Shown: positions 11,215-22,417, counted from the first letter of the stretch. The stretch: DNA of 64,000 nt from Arion vulgaris (GCA_020796225.1 CM036755.1:64362049-64426048), one strand, 5' to 3'. Translations and numbers: made by a program. Notes: generated by a model from the sequence alone, not told the origin.

Positions 11215-12430
11215 GACGACGACCTCGTTTCATTGATTCGTTGGTCAAGCATTGTTGGCGTAAAGGACATTAATGTGGAATACATTAATATAGTAATATT
11301 TCACATCAGGTGATTTATGTTTGAGCAAATTCGATTATTATAACATGACTATGTGAAGAAAAAAAAAAAATCATTAACAATATTTATACTCACATTTATG
11401 TGGTCAAATCTGCTCTTCTGAAAAAGTATGCAGTGTTCTCTTCTAATTAGCTCTGATAAATTCTAACCTCCAATAGTTATATCTTCTACGTGAAGCTCTT
11501 CGGTTCTCTTCTGCTTTTCTGTATAATCTGGCCTAACAGTCCAGTACTTTAGCTGTTCTGTGTCTAGTTCTCTATTTTTATTCTAGCTACCTCATAGCTG
11601 TTCTGTATTTGGCTCTCTATCTGCACTATTATTCCCTCTTCTTAAAGTCCATCGTGTATATATATATGGGTGAATATTCTATTACTTTACTATTCCCAAA
11701 CTTTGTTCTCAGGACTGCGATTTCCCACATCTGCTACTCTCTTGGAAAGACTCATTTTACTTCGACTAACGACATTCTTCTGTCATTGTCTAAAAATGTA
11801 AGTTCCAACCATGCCTTCTCAATCTGTCGCTAAACATGGAAAAAAAGATCTCATGATATTCTACTGTAATCCATATATAATGCTCCTTCGTTAACTATGA
11901 AATTGTACTCTAAGACACCTGTATAATCCAGCTGCACGGTGAGTATCTATTACTCTGGTAATCAGACTAATGGCCCATAACTTGTATTTGAGTCAAACCA
12001 CCTTGATGTTTCTTAGTTTCTTTTCCCTAACATTCCAAGCCAAATCAAACTTCAGACCTGCTTTCTATGGCGGAAATATGATATGCGTGGCTCTGTCCAA
12101 TACTATTACATACTCAAGATTGCACTATATAAACTCATTTTGGACTTCATGACAAGGTTGGCAAATGACGAACACATTACAGTTTTTTTTATATGACCTG
12201 ATTTTAACACAATAACACATGCTTTTCCTCTTTCAAAGCTTTGTTAAAAGGAGGTAAAAATGTACCTAGATATAAGTACTTTCCATTCATTGAAGATTTT
12301 TTTAAACTTCAGTAAAGTGATTGTGAAGCAACAGTCGTTTTTGTAAACAGACATCCAAAAGTCAGTATATCGGTTTTGCAACATCATGAACATTAGTTAA
12401 ACTCCGAACGGTCCATTGCCCCCTAAACAA
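11215..12430. other. Non-coding interior of the hAT element
   Basis: No transposase fragment, exon or tandem repeat was recognised here. Frames such as 11609-11833 have no domain features. Confidence 0.4.
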
Positions 12431-12471
12431 TGAAAATTCCCCAGTGGGGCGACCTACGTTGGGAAACAGGG

Positions 12472-12675
12472 ATCTAAACCAATCCACGTCAACTACTAGA
12501 TTGCGAGAACTGGGTTTGAAGATTGGTGTGACAAGAAAAGAACGGTACAACCGGTATACGAGTCGGCTCATCAATCAAAATAGAACTGGTACGGTCAGTC
12601 GCTGGATGCTGTTGGAGATATTGCGATGAAGATCGGAACACCTATGGACATGTCCGGAGTGCAATGAAGATATTC
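12472..12675 (+). mobile_element. LINE L-RH, right half (C-terminal tail)
   Basis: Continues the element interrupted at 8550. It encodes TTRLRELGLKIGVTRKERY, then NRTGTVSRWMLLEILR and, one frame away, a WTCPECNEDI tail equivalent to WECPMCHDINRI at 25800. It begins exactly at the right target duplication of the hAT element. Confidence 0.78.
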
Positions 12676-12687
12676 CAAACTGAAACT

Positions 12688-12750
12688 GAAACTCTGAAGA
12701 TTTCAACAAAAAGATAAAAGTATTCTCTATCTTGAGTTGTGTAAGCTATG
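12688..12750 (+). repeat. Stray monomer of the 58-bp satellite
   Basis: CTCTGAAGATTTCAACAAA, then ATTCTCTATCTTGAGTTGTG and a CATAC end match the repeat unit of the array at 23645-24760. It is a single copy about 11 kb away. Confidence 0.8.
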
Positions 12751-12914
12751 CATACTGCTAGCTGTGACAAGACTGGCAAATCATGAGAGAAACCCCAGAA
12801 GATTACCAACAGACAATGCATGCATACAAGAGCTATGATACTCAGATGTGGTTGATACAAAGCGAAAAAGGTTATTTACGCAAAGGTGAACCCCAGAAAT
12901 AACAGAGGCGGTGA

Positions 12915-12995
12915 ATAACACCATGCACAAAGCTCACACGAGAGCCCATTCTTTAAATCTCTTCTTATCCTGGTGTATGAGACAAAACAGGATTC
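12915..12995 (+). repeat. Dispersed repeat H, copy 1
   Basis: Shares the string TTCTTATCCTG and surrounding sequence (GCACAAAGC...GCCC.TTCT..AAATCT) with copies at 27930 and 46888. The family is unclassified. Confidence 0.5.
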
Positions 12996-13059
12996 GATAA
13001 AAAGGAAATATACAGGGCAATGGCATTCTTAACACGGAACTGATAAGAAAACAAAGATC

Positions 13060-13500
13060 AGAATACTAAGAGCATGCATATTCCCAGTGGCAACGTATGG
13101 GTGTGAAGCATGGACATTTAGTAAAGCAGTGGAAAAACATATATGTGCTTTCGAATTTAAATGTTACAGAAGAGTTCTCCGTATATTTTGGACAGAGAAG
13201 AGAACAAATCGATCTATCCAGAAAGAACTCAAAATCAAAGAAAACTGGCTGATGCTACAAATAAGAAAGAGAAAATTGAGATATTTTAGACATATAAAAA
13301 ACATGAAGGGCTGGAGAAGACCATCATGGAAGGAGACATACCGCCAAAGAGAAGAAGAGGAAGATCACGGAGAAATTGGATTCAGAACGTTACTGATGGT
13401 TTGAACATGACGGCTGCAAAGGCAGGACATCTGGCCTATGAGAGAGAAATTCCAGAGGACTGTTGGGGTGACAAAGTTCTGCTCAGGACAACCTATTTGA
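13060..13500 (+). mobile_element. LINE L-B C-terminal remnant
   Basis: Encodes ATYGCEAWTFSKAVEKHICA, a CYRRVLRI segment, RKLRYFRHIK and, in a second frame, KRRRGRSRRNWIQNVTDGLN. These are the order and motifs of the post-polymerase region of a non-LTR retrotransposon. A frameshift lies near 13330. Confidence 0.85.
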
Positions 13501-13539
13501 TGATGATGGTATTCTTAACAAATATTTGTAACAATGGTA

Positions 13540-13985
13540 TTCTTTTAAAGCTACATTACGAATTTTTAATTCCCATTTTGTATCAATCCTAGCATATACC
13601 AAGGAGAGTTGGAAAATGACTAAATATACAGAAAACAAGTTGAATGCATTTGAAAATAGATGTCTGCAAAAATAATGAACATAAAATAGGAGAATTCAGA
13701 AGTGAAGAAATTAGAGAAATGTCTAGTCAACCAGTAGTAACAGCTGTTATAAGAAGGAGCAGATGGAGTTATGTTGGGCACACCTTGAGAAGAAATTATC
13801 AAAGAATACCAAAGCAGGTATTGAAGTGGAAGGCTAGGAGTTCAAGAAAGAGCTGCATTCCTAGGGAAACCCTGAAGATGACACTGTGGAGAGAGGCAAG
13901 AAATATTAGACAATTCCAATGGAAAGATTACAAGTTACCAGGACAGAACGGTATGAAGAAATTACTTTGTAACATATAACAGGTA
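13540..13985 (+). mobile_element. LINE L-A remnant
   Basis: Diverged L-A tail: YVGHTLRRNYQRIPKQVLKW and SSRKSCIPRETLKMTL in frame 13644-13979, ending near GTAGCGAGAGGAATAT. It is less similar to the 1739 and 3602 copies than they are to each other. Confidence 0.82.
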
Positions 13986-14027
13986 GCGAGAGGAATATAT
14001 ATTTTTAACAAAGATTTCCATAGCAAG

Positions 14028-14278
14028 TCTTCTTCTTTAAACGCTCCATATTGACTACTTGTTCCCACTATTTTATTGTATGTGATCTGAGCCTAACAGC
14101 AATTGTACGCTGTGTGAGTTATGCCCCTCCTACAAATTGATCAGCACATTCGATTTCTGCGATGCTTTTTATTTACTAGGTAGCTTCCTAAGCCCCTACC
14201 TCATTCGTCTCTTACGAAATGATTGTAGGTCACATCGTTACTATTCTTTGCTTCCCTTGTGAGCCCGTACCATTCTTG
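14028..14278 (-). mobile_element. SINE S1
   Basis: Minus-strand S1 with GAAGAAGA tail at the left, the GATCTGAGCCTAACAG segment and a worn core (CGTCTCTTACGAAATGATT). It ends about 85 bp before the TMCC exon at 14364. Confidence 0.82.
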
Positions 14279-14363
14279 CAGTCGATAATGATTTCCAAGA
14301 CAAAATGTAAATTTACAAATCTAACATGCATTATCCTTACTTTTCAATACTATTTCTCTACAG

Positions 14364-14583
14364 CTATTGTCAACGAATATCTCCTGATGGCATCAGATAA
14401 ACAACCTACAGCTCGTATTAAAGCCCTCTTTGAAAAGAAGAATCAGAAGTCTGCACAAAATATTAATCAGCTTCAACGAAAGCTAGAGAACTATCAACAT
14501 CGGTTAACAGAAGTAGAAACTCATGGGTATACAGGTCACAAACAGGCTAAAGAGGTGCTGCGGGATGTTGGGCAAGGTTTGAA
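14364..14583 (+). CDS. TMCC: TMCC-family protein, exon b (conserved coiled coil)
   Basis: The acceptor TTTCTCTACAG and a perfect GTAAGT donor bound 220 bases. The frame gives [20 protein letters not shown] and then [20 protein letters not shown], matching the most conserved TMCC block (family signature [16 protein letters not shown]), and ends at DVGQGL plus two bases of the next codon. In the family the next residues are a Lys-Asp-Val-Gly block; that exon was not found in this window. Joining directly to the exon at 25510 would keep the frame but skip about 30 residues. Confidence 0.96.
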
Positions 14584-14697
14584 GTAAGTTTATGTAGATG
14601 TTAATTCTTGTTCTTTTTTCAGATAACCTGATAGTTATCTGCTTTGCTCTTTGGGAAAATGGTGTTGTTTCTGATATTGTTTTCAGTTGCAGGTGGA

Positions 14698-15000
14698 TAT
14701 TGCTCATCATCTTGACGAACATTGTTTCAGTTTAACAGGGTGGTGATGTTGGTCTCTCATCAACTTGACGCAAACATTGTTTTACAGTTTACAGAAGGGT
14801 GGTGATGTTGGTCCCTCATCAACATGACGCAAACATTGTTTTACAGTTTACAACAGAGTGATGATGTTGTTCCCTCATTAACATGACGCAAACATTGTTT
14901 TACAGTTTACCACAGGGTGGTGATGTTGGTCCCTCATCAACATGATGCAAACATTGTTTTACAGTTTACCACAGGGTGGTGATGTCGGTCCCTCATCAAC
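14698..15000. repeat. 59-bp minisatellite, 5 copies
   Basis: Units of GTGATGTTGGTCCCTCATCA followed by ACATGACGCAAACATTGTTT and a TACAGTTTACCACAGGGTG end. It starts about 115 bp after the exon b donor. Confidence 0.95.
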
Positions 15001-15287
15001 TCTGATGAGTACTGATGTTGTACCCACTTATTTTCTGATGTCTTCATTTCTAAATGGATATCTTCTTGTTACTCCCATCATTCTGCGTAGACAATAGGTA
15101 CTCATAATAATCTTTACTAATTCTTATTTTGTGTACACCTATAATATTCAGTTTTCAATCTAATCTCTTCTTCTTCTTCTTCTACCACCCTTCACCACAT
15201 AAGGGGACATAGGTCCTCAACCAAGCACTTGCAAGCACTCTAACCCTGGTTGCGGTTTTTGTAGCTGAGTGTTTTACAGTATGGGTA
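15001..15287. other. Intron sequence, TTC-rich
   Basis: Contains a short CTT microsatellite near 15165. Nothing else was recognised. Confidence 0.5.
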
Positions 15288-15390
15288 ACTAATCACGCCA
15301 AACCTCCACTTTCGCAGTATACAGCATGTGATAGGTAATAGTGGTTCTATTCTTTACCCCGAATTTAGACCTCGGTAAACCACCGGGCGT
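15288..15390 (-). mobile_element. SINE S2 or S2c head fragment
   Basis: The minus strand reads GCCCGGTGGTTTACCGAGG and GAATAGAACCACTATTACCT with a damaged core. Only the head survives. Confidence 0.72.
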
Positions 15391-15694
15391 CTGATTTATA
15401 TTATGCACCATCTTTGCATCTTTATCGGACAGGAGAGACGTATAGGCGCATTCACTGAGATTCTCATTGTCAATATATGTTGCAATCAAATCTCATATCA
15501 GACATGTATGTACCTACCCATCTAGCCATTCCAAGTAGCTCTCCTTCGGTCCCTAACCACTTAGCCAGACATTAGTCTGTTACCAGGCCACCTCTTGGAG
15601 GTGGGGGTAGGATATTGATCAGTGCCAGCTCACTGACCCTGGCACCACTTTATATCCCTACATTATTGCGCCTGCAGCCCCCTTACCTCTTCTC

Positions 15695-16110
15695 ATCATC
15701 AAGGTGTGTGTTCTTTATAGGACGTTGCTCTCTTTGCAGCACATCTGAAATTCACTCTGTCTCTAGCCAGTTCACCCACTTCATCGATGGTCATATTCAT
15801 GGTTTCTTTAATATCTTGTAGCCATCTTCTTCCTGGTCTGCCTCTGCATCCTGGGACCCTGCCCTCTAATATTGTTCTCTCCAGGCCATCGTGACGCTTG
15901 ATGGGACCAAAGTATCTCATTTTTATGTGTAGTATATTGTTTATCAGCAAATTATCTGTAACATTCAGTTCTTTCAGAACATCAGTGTTCTTCATTTTTT
16001 CTTTCCATGTTATTTGTAGGATCTTTCTGTAGCATTTTGTTTGGAAGGACAGGATTTTCGTTCTTGTTGTTTGTGTGATGGTCCATGATTCACAACCATA
16101 AGTATCTCTT
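15695..16110 (-). mobile_element. LINE L-C C-terminal remnant
   Basis: Minus-strand frame 15699-16151 encodes TYGCESWTITQTTRTKILSF, CYRKILQITWKEKMKNTDVL and RGRPGRRWLQDIKETMNMTI, ending at SYKEHTP. Same architecture as L-B but a distinct family. The sister copy at 18685 shares the DVLKELNV and LERTILEGRVPG segments. An S2 SINE interrupts it at 16110. Confidence 0.87.
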
Positions 16111-16114
16111 CCAC

Positions 16115-16372
16115 CCCTGTCTTCTTCTTTGCGTTCATTCGTTACGACCAATTTTAATCACTCTTTGTGATATGTTTGATCTTTTCCAAGAAGGTGTATA
16201 TGTTGCACATTGGTGTGGTAGGCCCCTAAACGCATAGACTTCTACACGTTTAGGACACATGCATCCATTTCAGCCAAACCTCCTTTGTCGCCTCTTACGA
16301 CATGTGTGGCAGGTAACAGTGGTTCTATTCTTTACACCCCCAATTTATGCCCCGATAACCACTGGGTGCCAC
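16115..16372 (-). mobile_element. SINE S2, inserted in LINE L-C
   Basis: Complete minus-strand S2 with a TTCTTCTTT tail at the left and the head CACCCAGTGGTTATCGGGG at the right. CCACCCCTG to its left and CCACCCTG to its right look like the target duplication. Confidence 0.87.
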
Positions 16373-16523
16373 CCTGTAATATCCATTACTTATTAGTATT
16401 TCTCTCTCTTTCCCTCTTTACCCCTTATTAGTATTTGTTACACCTATAATATTGAGTTTTCATTCTTATCTCTTCTAGCATTAACTAATCAATATTCTCT
16501 CTTTCATATTTACTTTCATTTGT
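16373..16523. other. Short spacer between two S2 SINEs
   Basis: Pyrimidine-rich, no features. Confidence 0.4.
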
Positions 16524-16772
16524 CACTCGAGTGGTTACCAAGGCCCAAATTTGGGGTGTAAGGAATAGAACCACTGTTACCTGCCACGCATGTCGTAAGA
16601 GGCGATTAATGAGGTTTGGCTGAAATCGGATGCATGTGCCCTAAACTAGTAGAAGTCTATGCATTTAGGGCCTACCAAACCAATGTGCAACATTTACACC
16701 TTCTTGGCAAAGATCAAACATATCACAAAGAGTGATTAAAATTGGTCGTAAGAACGAACGCAAAGAAGAAGA
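16524..16772 (+). mobile_element. SINE S2, full length, 12-bp TSD
   Basis: Flanked by ACTTTCATTTGT at 16512-16523 and 16773-16784. Core GCATGTCGTAAGAGGCGATT at about 16588, and the 3' module ATATCACAAAGAGTGATTAA with a GAAGAAGAA tail. It lies head-to-head with the minus-strand copy 150 bp upstream. Confidence 0.93.
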
Positions 16773-16859
16773 ACTTTCATTTGTATCTCCCATTTATTTG
16801 AAATAAATAAAGTAATGTCCTGGAAGATTAAATATTTTACCACGTTAAACGTCAGTGGT

Positions 16860-17005
16860 TTAGAGAGAATGGTAATGGAAAGCATGGTTTCTGGGGTACG
16901 AGCTCCAGGGGGCGACTAAGCTGAAGGTGCAACAGGACAACAAAGAAAGCTTGAACATGACGCTGGAGAAGGCAAAAGAATATGCTAGAGACAGAGAGTT
17001 TTTCA
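16860..17005 (+). mobile_element. LINE C-terminal scrap (L-B/L-C type)
   Basis: Encodes DNKESLNMTLEKAKEYARDR, equivalent to the DLNMTAAEAGHLAYERE segment of L-B. Too short for a firm family call. Confidence 0.6.
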
Positions 17006-17009
17006 AACA

Positions 17010-17125
17010 GAATGTACGCTTGCTCAAACCGGACACATCGCCGAAGGATAGGCACCAGAGCTCCAAATGGTGCTGTAGATGTGACGCAAAACACACCAAT
17101 GTTAAGGCTGCATGAATCATGAATT
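17010..17125 (+). mobile_element. SINE S2c body fragment
   Basis: Contains CGGACACATCGCCGAAGGAT and CACCAGAGCTCCAAATGGTG, then GATGTGACGCAAAACACACC, as in 7850-8168. Confidence 0.75.
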
Positions 17126-17237
17126 TCTACATGGTCATTGGAGATTATAGGGGAGGTCTGTGATGACATTCGTTAGTGATCCATAAGAGAAAGAGACATA
17201 GATGTGATGTAGTTGCGCCATATGACATGCATACTTG

Positions 17238-18433
17238 TAAATAATTCTCTGTTAGTTGACCCATATACTTCATGCTCATATCGACACATAATTCATCTGT
17301 TAGTTGACCCATATACTTCATGCTCATATCGTACACATAATTCATCTGTTAGTTCACCCATATACTTCATCCTCATATCTGTCATCACATAATTCATCTG
17401 TTAGTTCACCCATATACTTCATGCTCATATCGTACACATAATTCATCTGTTAGTTCACCCATATACTTCATGCTCATATCGTACACATAATTCATCTGTT
17501 AGTTGCCCCATATACTTCATGCTCATATCGTACACATAATTCATCTGTTAGTTGACCCATATACTTCATGCTCATATCGTACACATAATTCATCTGTTAG
17601 TTCACCCATATACTTCATGCTCATATCGTACCCATAATTCATCTGTTAGTTCACCCATATACTTACTATATCGACCATAATTCATCTGTTAGTTCACCAT
17701 ATACTTCATGCTCATATTTAAATATTAGTTAGTTCACCCATATACTTCATGCTCATATCGTAACATAATTCATCTGTTAGTTCACCCATATACTTCATGC
17801 TCATATTGTACACATAATTCATTTGTTAGTTCACCCATATACTTCATGCTCATATCAACATAATTCATCTGTTAGTTCACCCATATCTTCATGCTCATAT
17901 CGAACATAATTCATCTGTTAGTTTACCCATATACTCATGCTCATATAACATAATTCATCTGTTAGTTGACCCATATACTTCATGCTCATATCGTACACAT
18001 AATTCATCTGTTAGTTCACCATATACTCATGCTCATATCGTACATAATTCATCTGTTAGTTCACCCATATACTTCATGCTCATATAACATAATTCATCTG
18101 TTAGTTCACCATATACTTCATACTCATTCGAACATAATTCATCTGTTAGTTCACCCTATACTTCATACTCATATCGAACATAATTCATCTGTTAGTTCAC
18201 CCATATACTTATACTCATATTGTACACATAATTCATCTGTTAGTTCACCCATATACTTCATACTCATATTGTACACATAATTCATCTGTTAGTTCACCCA
18301 TATACTTCATACCATATCGTACATAATTCATCTGTTAGTTCACCCATATACTTCATACCATATCGTAACATAATTCATCTGTTAGTTCACCCATATACTC
18401 ATACTCATATCATACACATAATTCATCTTTAAA
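17238..18433. repeat. 49-bp minisatellite, about 24 copies
   Basis: Units of ATAATTCATCTGTTAGTTCA, CCCATATACTTCATGCTCAT and ATCGTACAC. Many later copies have lost 2-5 bases at the CGTACAC step (CGAAC, CGTAAC, or none), a deletion-biased pattern. Several frames stay open through it by composition only. Confidence 0.96.
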
Positions 18434-18684
18434 TATTAGTTAATTTCTTCTGTCGCCATTCTTATCTGCCAGAGATGTAGTGGAGGAGTAATTGTCAAAG
18501 AGTGAGTGCTGTTTCTGTGGCATATAACAGATGCATGCTATTAGCTTGATTGTTGTGGGTGTCTGCATGTGTGACAAAAACTGAGTGGTTTTTTTGTAGC
18601 ACTGTAAAAGAAATTGTGAGAGTAAATTAAGGCACAAATTTAACCCTTACACTCCGTAATTTATTTGTACTTCTGTGCACACCT
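18434..18684. other. Intron sequence, no features
   Basis: Nothing recognised apart from a stray AAATATTAGTTA string also found inside the 49-bp array. Confidence 0.4.
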
Positions 18685-19020
18685 ATATTGCAATGTGTAC
18701 TGAGTATGGACAGAAAAAAGAAGAACACTGATGTCCTGAAAGAACTAAATGTTAAAGAGAATTGGCTGATAAACAACGTACTATACAGAAAAATTAGATA
18801 CTTTGGTCACATTAAGCGTCACAATGGCCTGGAAAGAACAATATTAGAGGGCAGGGTCCCAGGACGCAGAGGCAGACCAAGGAGAAGATGGCTACAAGAT
18901 ATTAAAGAAACCATGAATATGACCATCGACAAGTGGGTGAACTGGCTAGAGACAGAGTGAATTTCAGATGTGCTGCAAAGAGAGCAACATCCTATAAAGG
19001 ACACGCACCTTGATGATGAT
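18685..19020 (+). mobile_element. LINE L-C C-terminal remnant
   Basis: Encodes KKKNTDVLKELNVKENWLIN, RYFGHIKRHNGLERTILEGR and RRWLQDIKETMNMTID, then shifts frame near 18930. Best preserved copy of this part of L-C. Confidence 0.87.
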
Positions 19021-19389
19021 GACTGAGTAGGCAGTATACTGACTTTGAGTCATATGAAAAAAATACCACGAGCCAGTATATCAGTTCAGCAGAGGGAATT
19101 GGTTAACGCTATTGGTGTATGATTTCTGTGTGTCATTTTCCTGTTACTGTACATTTCTATGAGCTTTGCTGTACAACTGTTTTAGTTAACTTTTCCACTA
19201 GAAAACAATTGTTAATAATGGTAGGATTAGAGTGATATTCATTACTGTCGTTACTGCCTGTAATACCGCTTTTTAGGACAGTGTAGGACAGGGTGGACAT
19301 AAGCCTGTGGAATTTAATGGCTGCATGACTAGTGCAGTCGCACTGAAACTGTTATGTTCAGGACTATTTTTAATTCCCAGATTAAAAAA
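19021..19389. other. Intron sequence, no features
   Basis: No repeat, exon or RNA gene recognised. It was searched by eye for the missing TMCC exon without success. Confidence 0.4.
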
Positions 19390-19485
19390 AAAACTCATTG
19401 ACCGTACCAGGGATTGAACCCGGGTCATCAGTTTGGGAGCCCTCGCTCTAATTCATTTTGCCAGATACTCCTAGAGTGATAGTTT
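19390..19485 (-). mobile_element. tRNA-like SINE fragment
   Basis: The minus strand reads TCTGGCAAAATGAATTAGAG (A-box region) and GGGTTCAATCCCTGG (B-box). No full tRNA cloverleaf can be drawn with confidence, so a SINE head is more likely than a gene. Confidence 0.5.
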
Positions 19486-19499
19486 AACCCTTATATCTC

Positions 19500-19870
19500 A
19501 CTAGAAACTAGGTTTAGTAATGGTAGGATTAGAGTTAAATCCTACCTGTGAAATGAAATGCTTGAGGAAGGCAGTGAGGGTCACCCAGAAAGATAGACTA
19601 CGAAATGAGGACTTCAGAAGCAGAGTGGGCATAACTTCATGCACTGAATACATTGAAAGTCAACAAATGCAGTGGTTTGGACATTTAATGAGAATAGAAT
19701 ACAGCCAACCACCAATAACAACATACAATAAAAAGAGATCAGGTACTAGAGCCAAGGAAAGACCAAGAAAAGATGGATAGACAATATCAAGACTGCACTA
19801 AATAAACACGGATATAACACGATAAGGGCGTCTCATCTGGCCCTGAGGCGCAAATTAAAGCTCCCATCTA
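19500..19870 (+). mobile_element. LINE L-D C-terminal remnant
   Basis: Frame 19520-19780 encodes CEMKCLRKAVRVTQKDRLRN, MQWFGHLMRIEYSQPP and RAKERPRKDG before a stop. The best copy is at 63225-63870. Confidence 0.85.
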
Positions 19871-20024
19871 GGTGGGGGCTTTATATCTTAATGGCAATGG
19901 AGGACAACCAATTGCATCATCCACCTGGGACAAAAATACAATCAATAGGAGAAAATAGGAATAGGAGAAAATAGGAATAGTACAACAGTTTAAGCATAGT
20001 GTTATATTCTGCATAGAAGAAGGG

Positions 20025-20310
20025 TTAGTGGCTGAAGTAGCAGCAGATGTCGCTGTAGCACTAGCGGTTGTAGCAGCTGTCACTATAACAGCTGTTGTAG
20101 CAGCAGTAGCTTTTACTGTAGCAGCTGTTGCTATAGCAGCTGTTGCTGTTGTTATTCTCGTCGTTGTCACAGAAATAGTCGTCACAGAAATAGTCGTTCA
20201 TGAAATAGTGTGTCGCAGCAATGGTCATTGTCGCTGTAGTAATCATTGTCATTGTACTAGTAGTAATAGTAGTAGTTGTAGTTATTGTTACAATAGCAGA
20301 TATTTCATGT
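20025..20310. repeat. GTAGCAGCT-type trinucleotide-rich tract
   Basis: Imperfect GTAGCAGCTGTTG units keep Ala/Val-rich frames open on both strands, a composition effect. Confidence 0.75.
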
Positions 20311-20754
20311 CCTTGGTGTAGAGGATATGTTAATGTGACTCATTAGTTAGTGCTGGTGATTTATTCACCAAATAGTCTAGGATCAAATCCAGGGACACTT
20401 GATTTTCCAGTAGTCTGCCTAGTTGAAAATGCATAGCCGACTTTTTGAGTCGAGAAATAGTCGCATAATGCCCTTCGAAGTTGTGTGTAGGTGTTCTGAT
20501 TTTTTCACTTTTGCTAAGCTACAAGTGGATGTGCACCTATGATGGTGCTGCAGTATGGTACAGAGATATGGTTACTAATCAGATTGTTCTTTTATGTATG
20601 TAGATACTATCTTAAACTCTTTGTATCTTTATGTTTTGTAGGCATGTTTGTTGTGTTACACCATTTAGTGTATGCGATTTTTTTATATGGATGTTTATAC
20701 ATGTTTACTGCCAATTGAATTTAGGATAAATCATCACAATTAAAGGGACATAAA

Positions 20755-22060
20755 TAACTAAAACATCACAATTAAGATCATACAATTCTTATACTGAATA
20801 TCACATGTAAGGTACAATACAGTATACATACAAAATCACTATGAAAATGGTGACTAGCGATACAATTCAGGATTAAAGTTCTCATATTAAATTTAGACTA
20901 ATAAAAATTTTTCGAATTGTTCCTCAAGTAAACGGACATAAAAAGAGAAGTCAGACTAAATAGGGGCTTATTGCTAAGTTGAAGAAATCATGGGCGTACT
21001 CAGAAAAGCGGACATAATGTAGAACAGTCAAATCGTAAGCAACCATAAAAAGTCTGACATAAATGACAGTAAATCTCCAGAATGAAAGAAAAATACATGG
21101 GCAACTCATCATCATAAAAAGGGACATATTAAGAACTAAAAACAATTACAAGATTAGTGGACCGGAAGAATGAAAAGGATCTCACAACAGGTGGGACATT
21201 AAGTCTTGAACAATGAAGGATATTGCATCTGAAAACAACTAGATACAGGGAGGATAAACCATGTTACAGATAATGCTCCAAGTGAGAGCGAAGAAATCAC
21301 ACAATCACGTAAATGTCGGTCAACATAGTAAACTTTATAAGAAGGGACATGAATATTTGACACACTTTGAGTATAAATGATCATGAATATAGACATTCAA
21401 GTGGAATACAAGGGCTCAGAAGAGGGATGACCTAAGAGACCACACACTTTCGTTGAAGGGCAAAATATTGTCTCAGTTGGATGGATGAATTGAGCGGTTG
21501 CAGGATAAATGACATGGAGAAATGCTTGAAGGCTATGTAGCAGATTTGTGCAGGAATATTATTTTTATTATGTAAATGTGTATGTAGTGTTTGCATTACT
21601 GTACTATAATTTGATATTAAATGTTGCAGATTGTATTTCTGTTTTTATGTATGGATTAAATCATCTTTGAGACAGGCTCTGACCTCAAGCGTAGATGTAT
21701 CTTATTGTATCAGTGCTTAACCAAGCAGACTGAAAGTTCAACTCCTTTCTGAGAATGCAATTTAGTTTCATGATTGGATTTTACAATTGTTAAATTGACT
21801 TACCATTGCAACAGATTCTGAGAAACATACGCTTAAGGTCAAAGATTAAGATTCTCTTCTACGGTTGATGGCAAAACATGCTCTAAGATTTCACAAGATT
21901 ATCTATTCTCATCATTATTTGTCTGAAGTTTAATCAAATTTGTCTAGTCTTGTTGTTGTGCAAAACATGCTCTGATTTCATAGTTAGTCATTTCTACTGT
22001 TGTAAAACTTAGTCTGAAGATTATAAAGTTTGTTTTAAATCGATCTGATTTCATTGCGGT
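20755..22060. repeat. Deletion-riddled copy of 22330-23760
   Basis: Collinear with the segment downstream over its full length: ACAATTCAGGATTAAAGTT at 20862 against ACAATTTTCAGGATTTAAAG at 22502; GAGTATAAATGATC at 21360 against 23127; ATGTGTATGTAGTGTTTGCA at about 21577 against 23374. It is roughly 20% shorter through scattered one- to few-base losses and ends in a scrambled version of the 58-bp satellite. Either an assembly artefact (an unpolished read joined in) or a very old duplication. Confidence 0.85.
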
Positions 22061-22069
22061 TTTATCCAA

Positions 22070-22235
22070 GTCAGCCCTTCTCCAGAAATGACATTCCACC
22101 TGCAGAGTATTGCATAAGCCACGAACTCAGTCAGATTAAGCAATCTAGATTCTCTGGAAAAAATGTATAATCTGAACAGAACACTGAGTCAGGTTGAACC
22201 TTCGACTCTCAAGGCAAGGCTTAACCACTTAGATC
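22070..22235 (-). mobile_element. SINE S4, degraded
   Basis: Minus-strand S4 with GAAATGACATTCCACCTGC, CTCTGGAAAAA and the head region CTCAAGGCAAGGCTTAACCA. Small deletions throughout, like the surrounding segment. Confidence 0.72.
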
Positions 22236-22331
22236 AGAGCCATCTATTCTATTCCCCTCCCCCTTAACATGTGGTTTCAGAGATAGCAAAATAGAACCAT
22301 TTTTTTATATTGGACCCTCTTGGAGTTCCAC

Positions 22332-22417
22332 ATCATATCATATGTTCTTATACTGTGATATCATATCATATGTTCTTATACTGTGATATCATATCATATG
22401 TTCTTATACTGTGAGAT
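22332..22417. repeat. 28-bp unit, 3 copies
   Basis: CATATCATATGTTCTTATAC followed by TGTGATAT, three times at the left edge of the second copy of the duplicated segment. Confidence 0.93.

Larger units (their letters stand above)
9012..12471 (-). mobile_element. Dead autonomous hAT (Buster/ZBED5-like)
   Basis: Starts CAGTGTTTCCCAACC and ends GTTGGGAAACAGGG, an imperfect inverted terminal repeat, between 8-bp duplications ATCTAAAC at 9004-9011 and 12472-12479. Minus-strand fragments at 10510-10788, 10021-10290 and 9402-9659 follow the order of a ZBED5/SCAND3-like transposase: an SYQISLLIAKCEKNHNIGE segment, LSVQIDESTLRG (first acidic residue region), LLLHTEVRWLLKGNCL, and a C-terminal hydrophobic segment. 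Several stops and frameshifts separate them, so no active transposase remains. The TSD centre TA fits the Buster group. Confidence 0.85.

Noticed and set aside
19868..20321. Ala/Val- and Thr/Ala-rich frames on opposite strands
   Set aside because: Trinucleotide-like GTAGCA repeats without stops; not conserved coding sequence.
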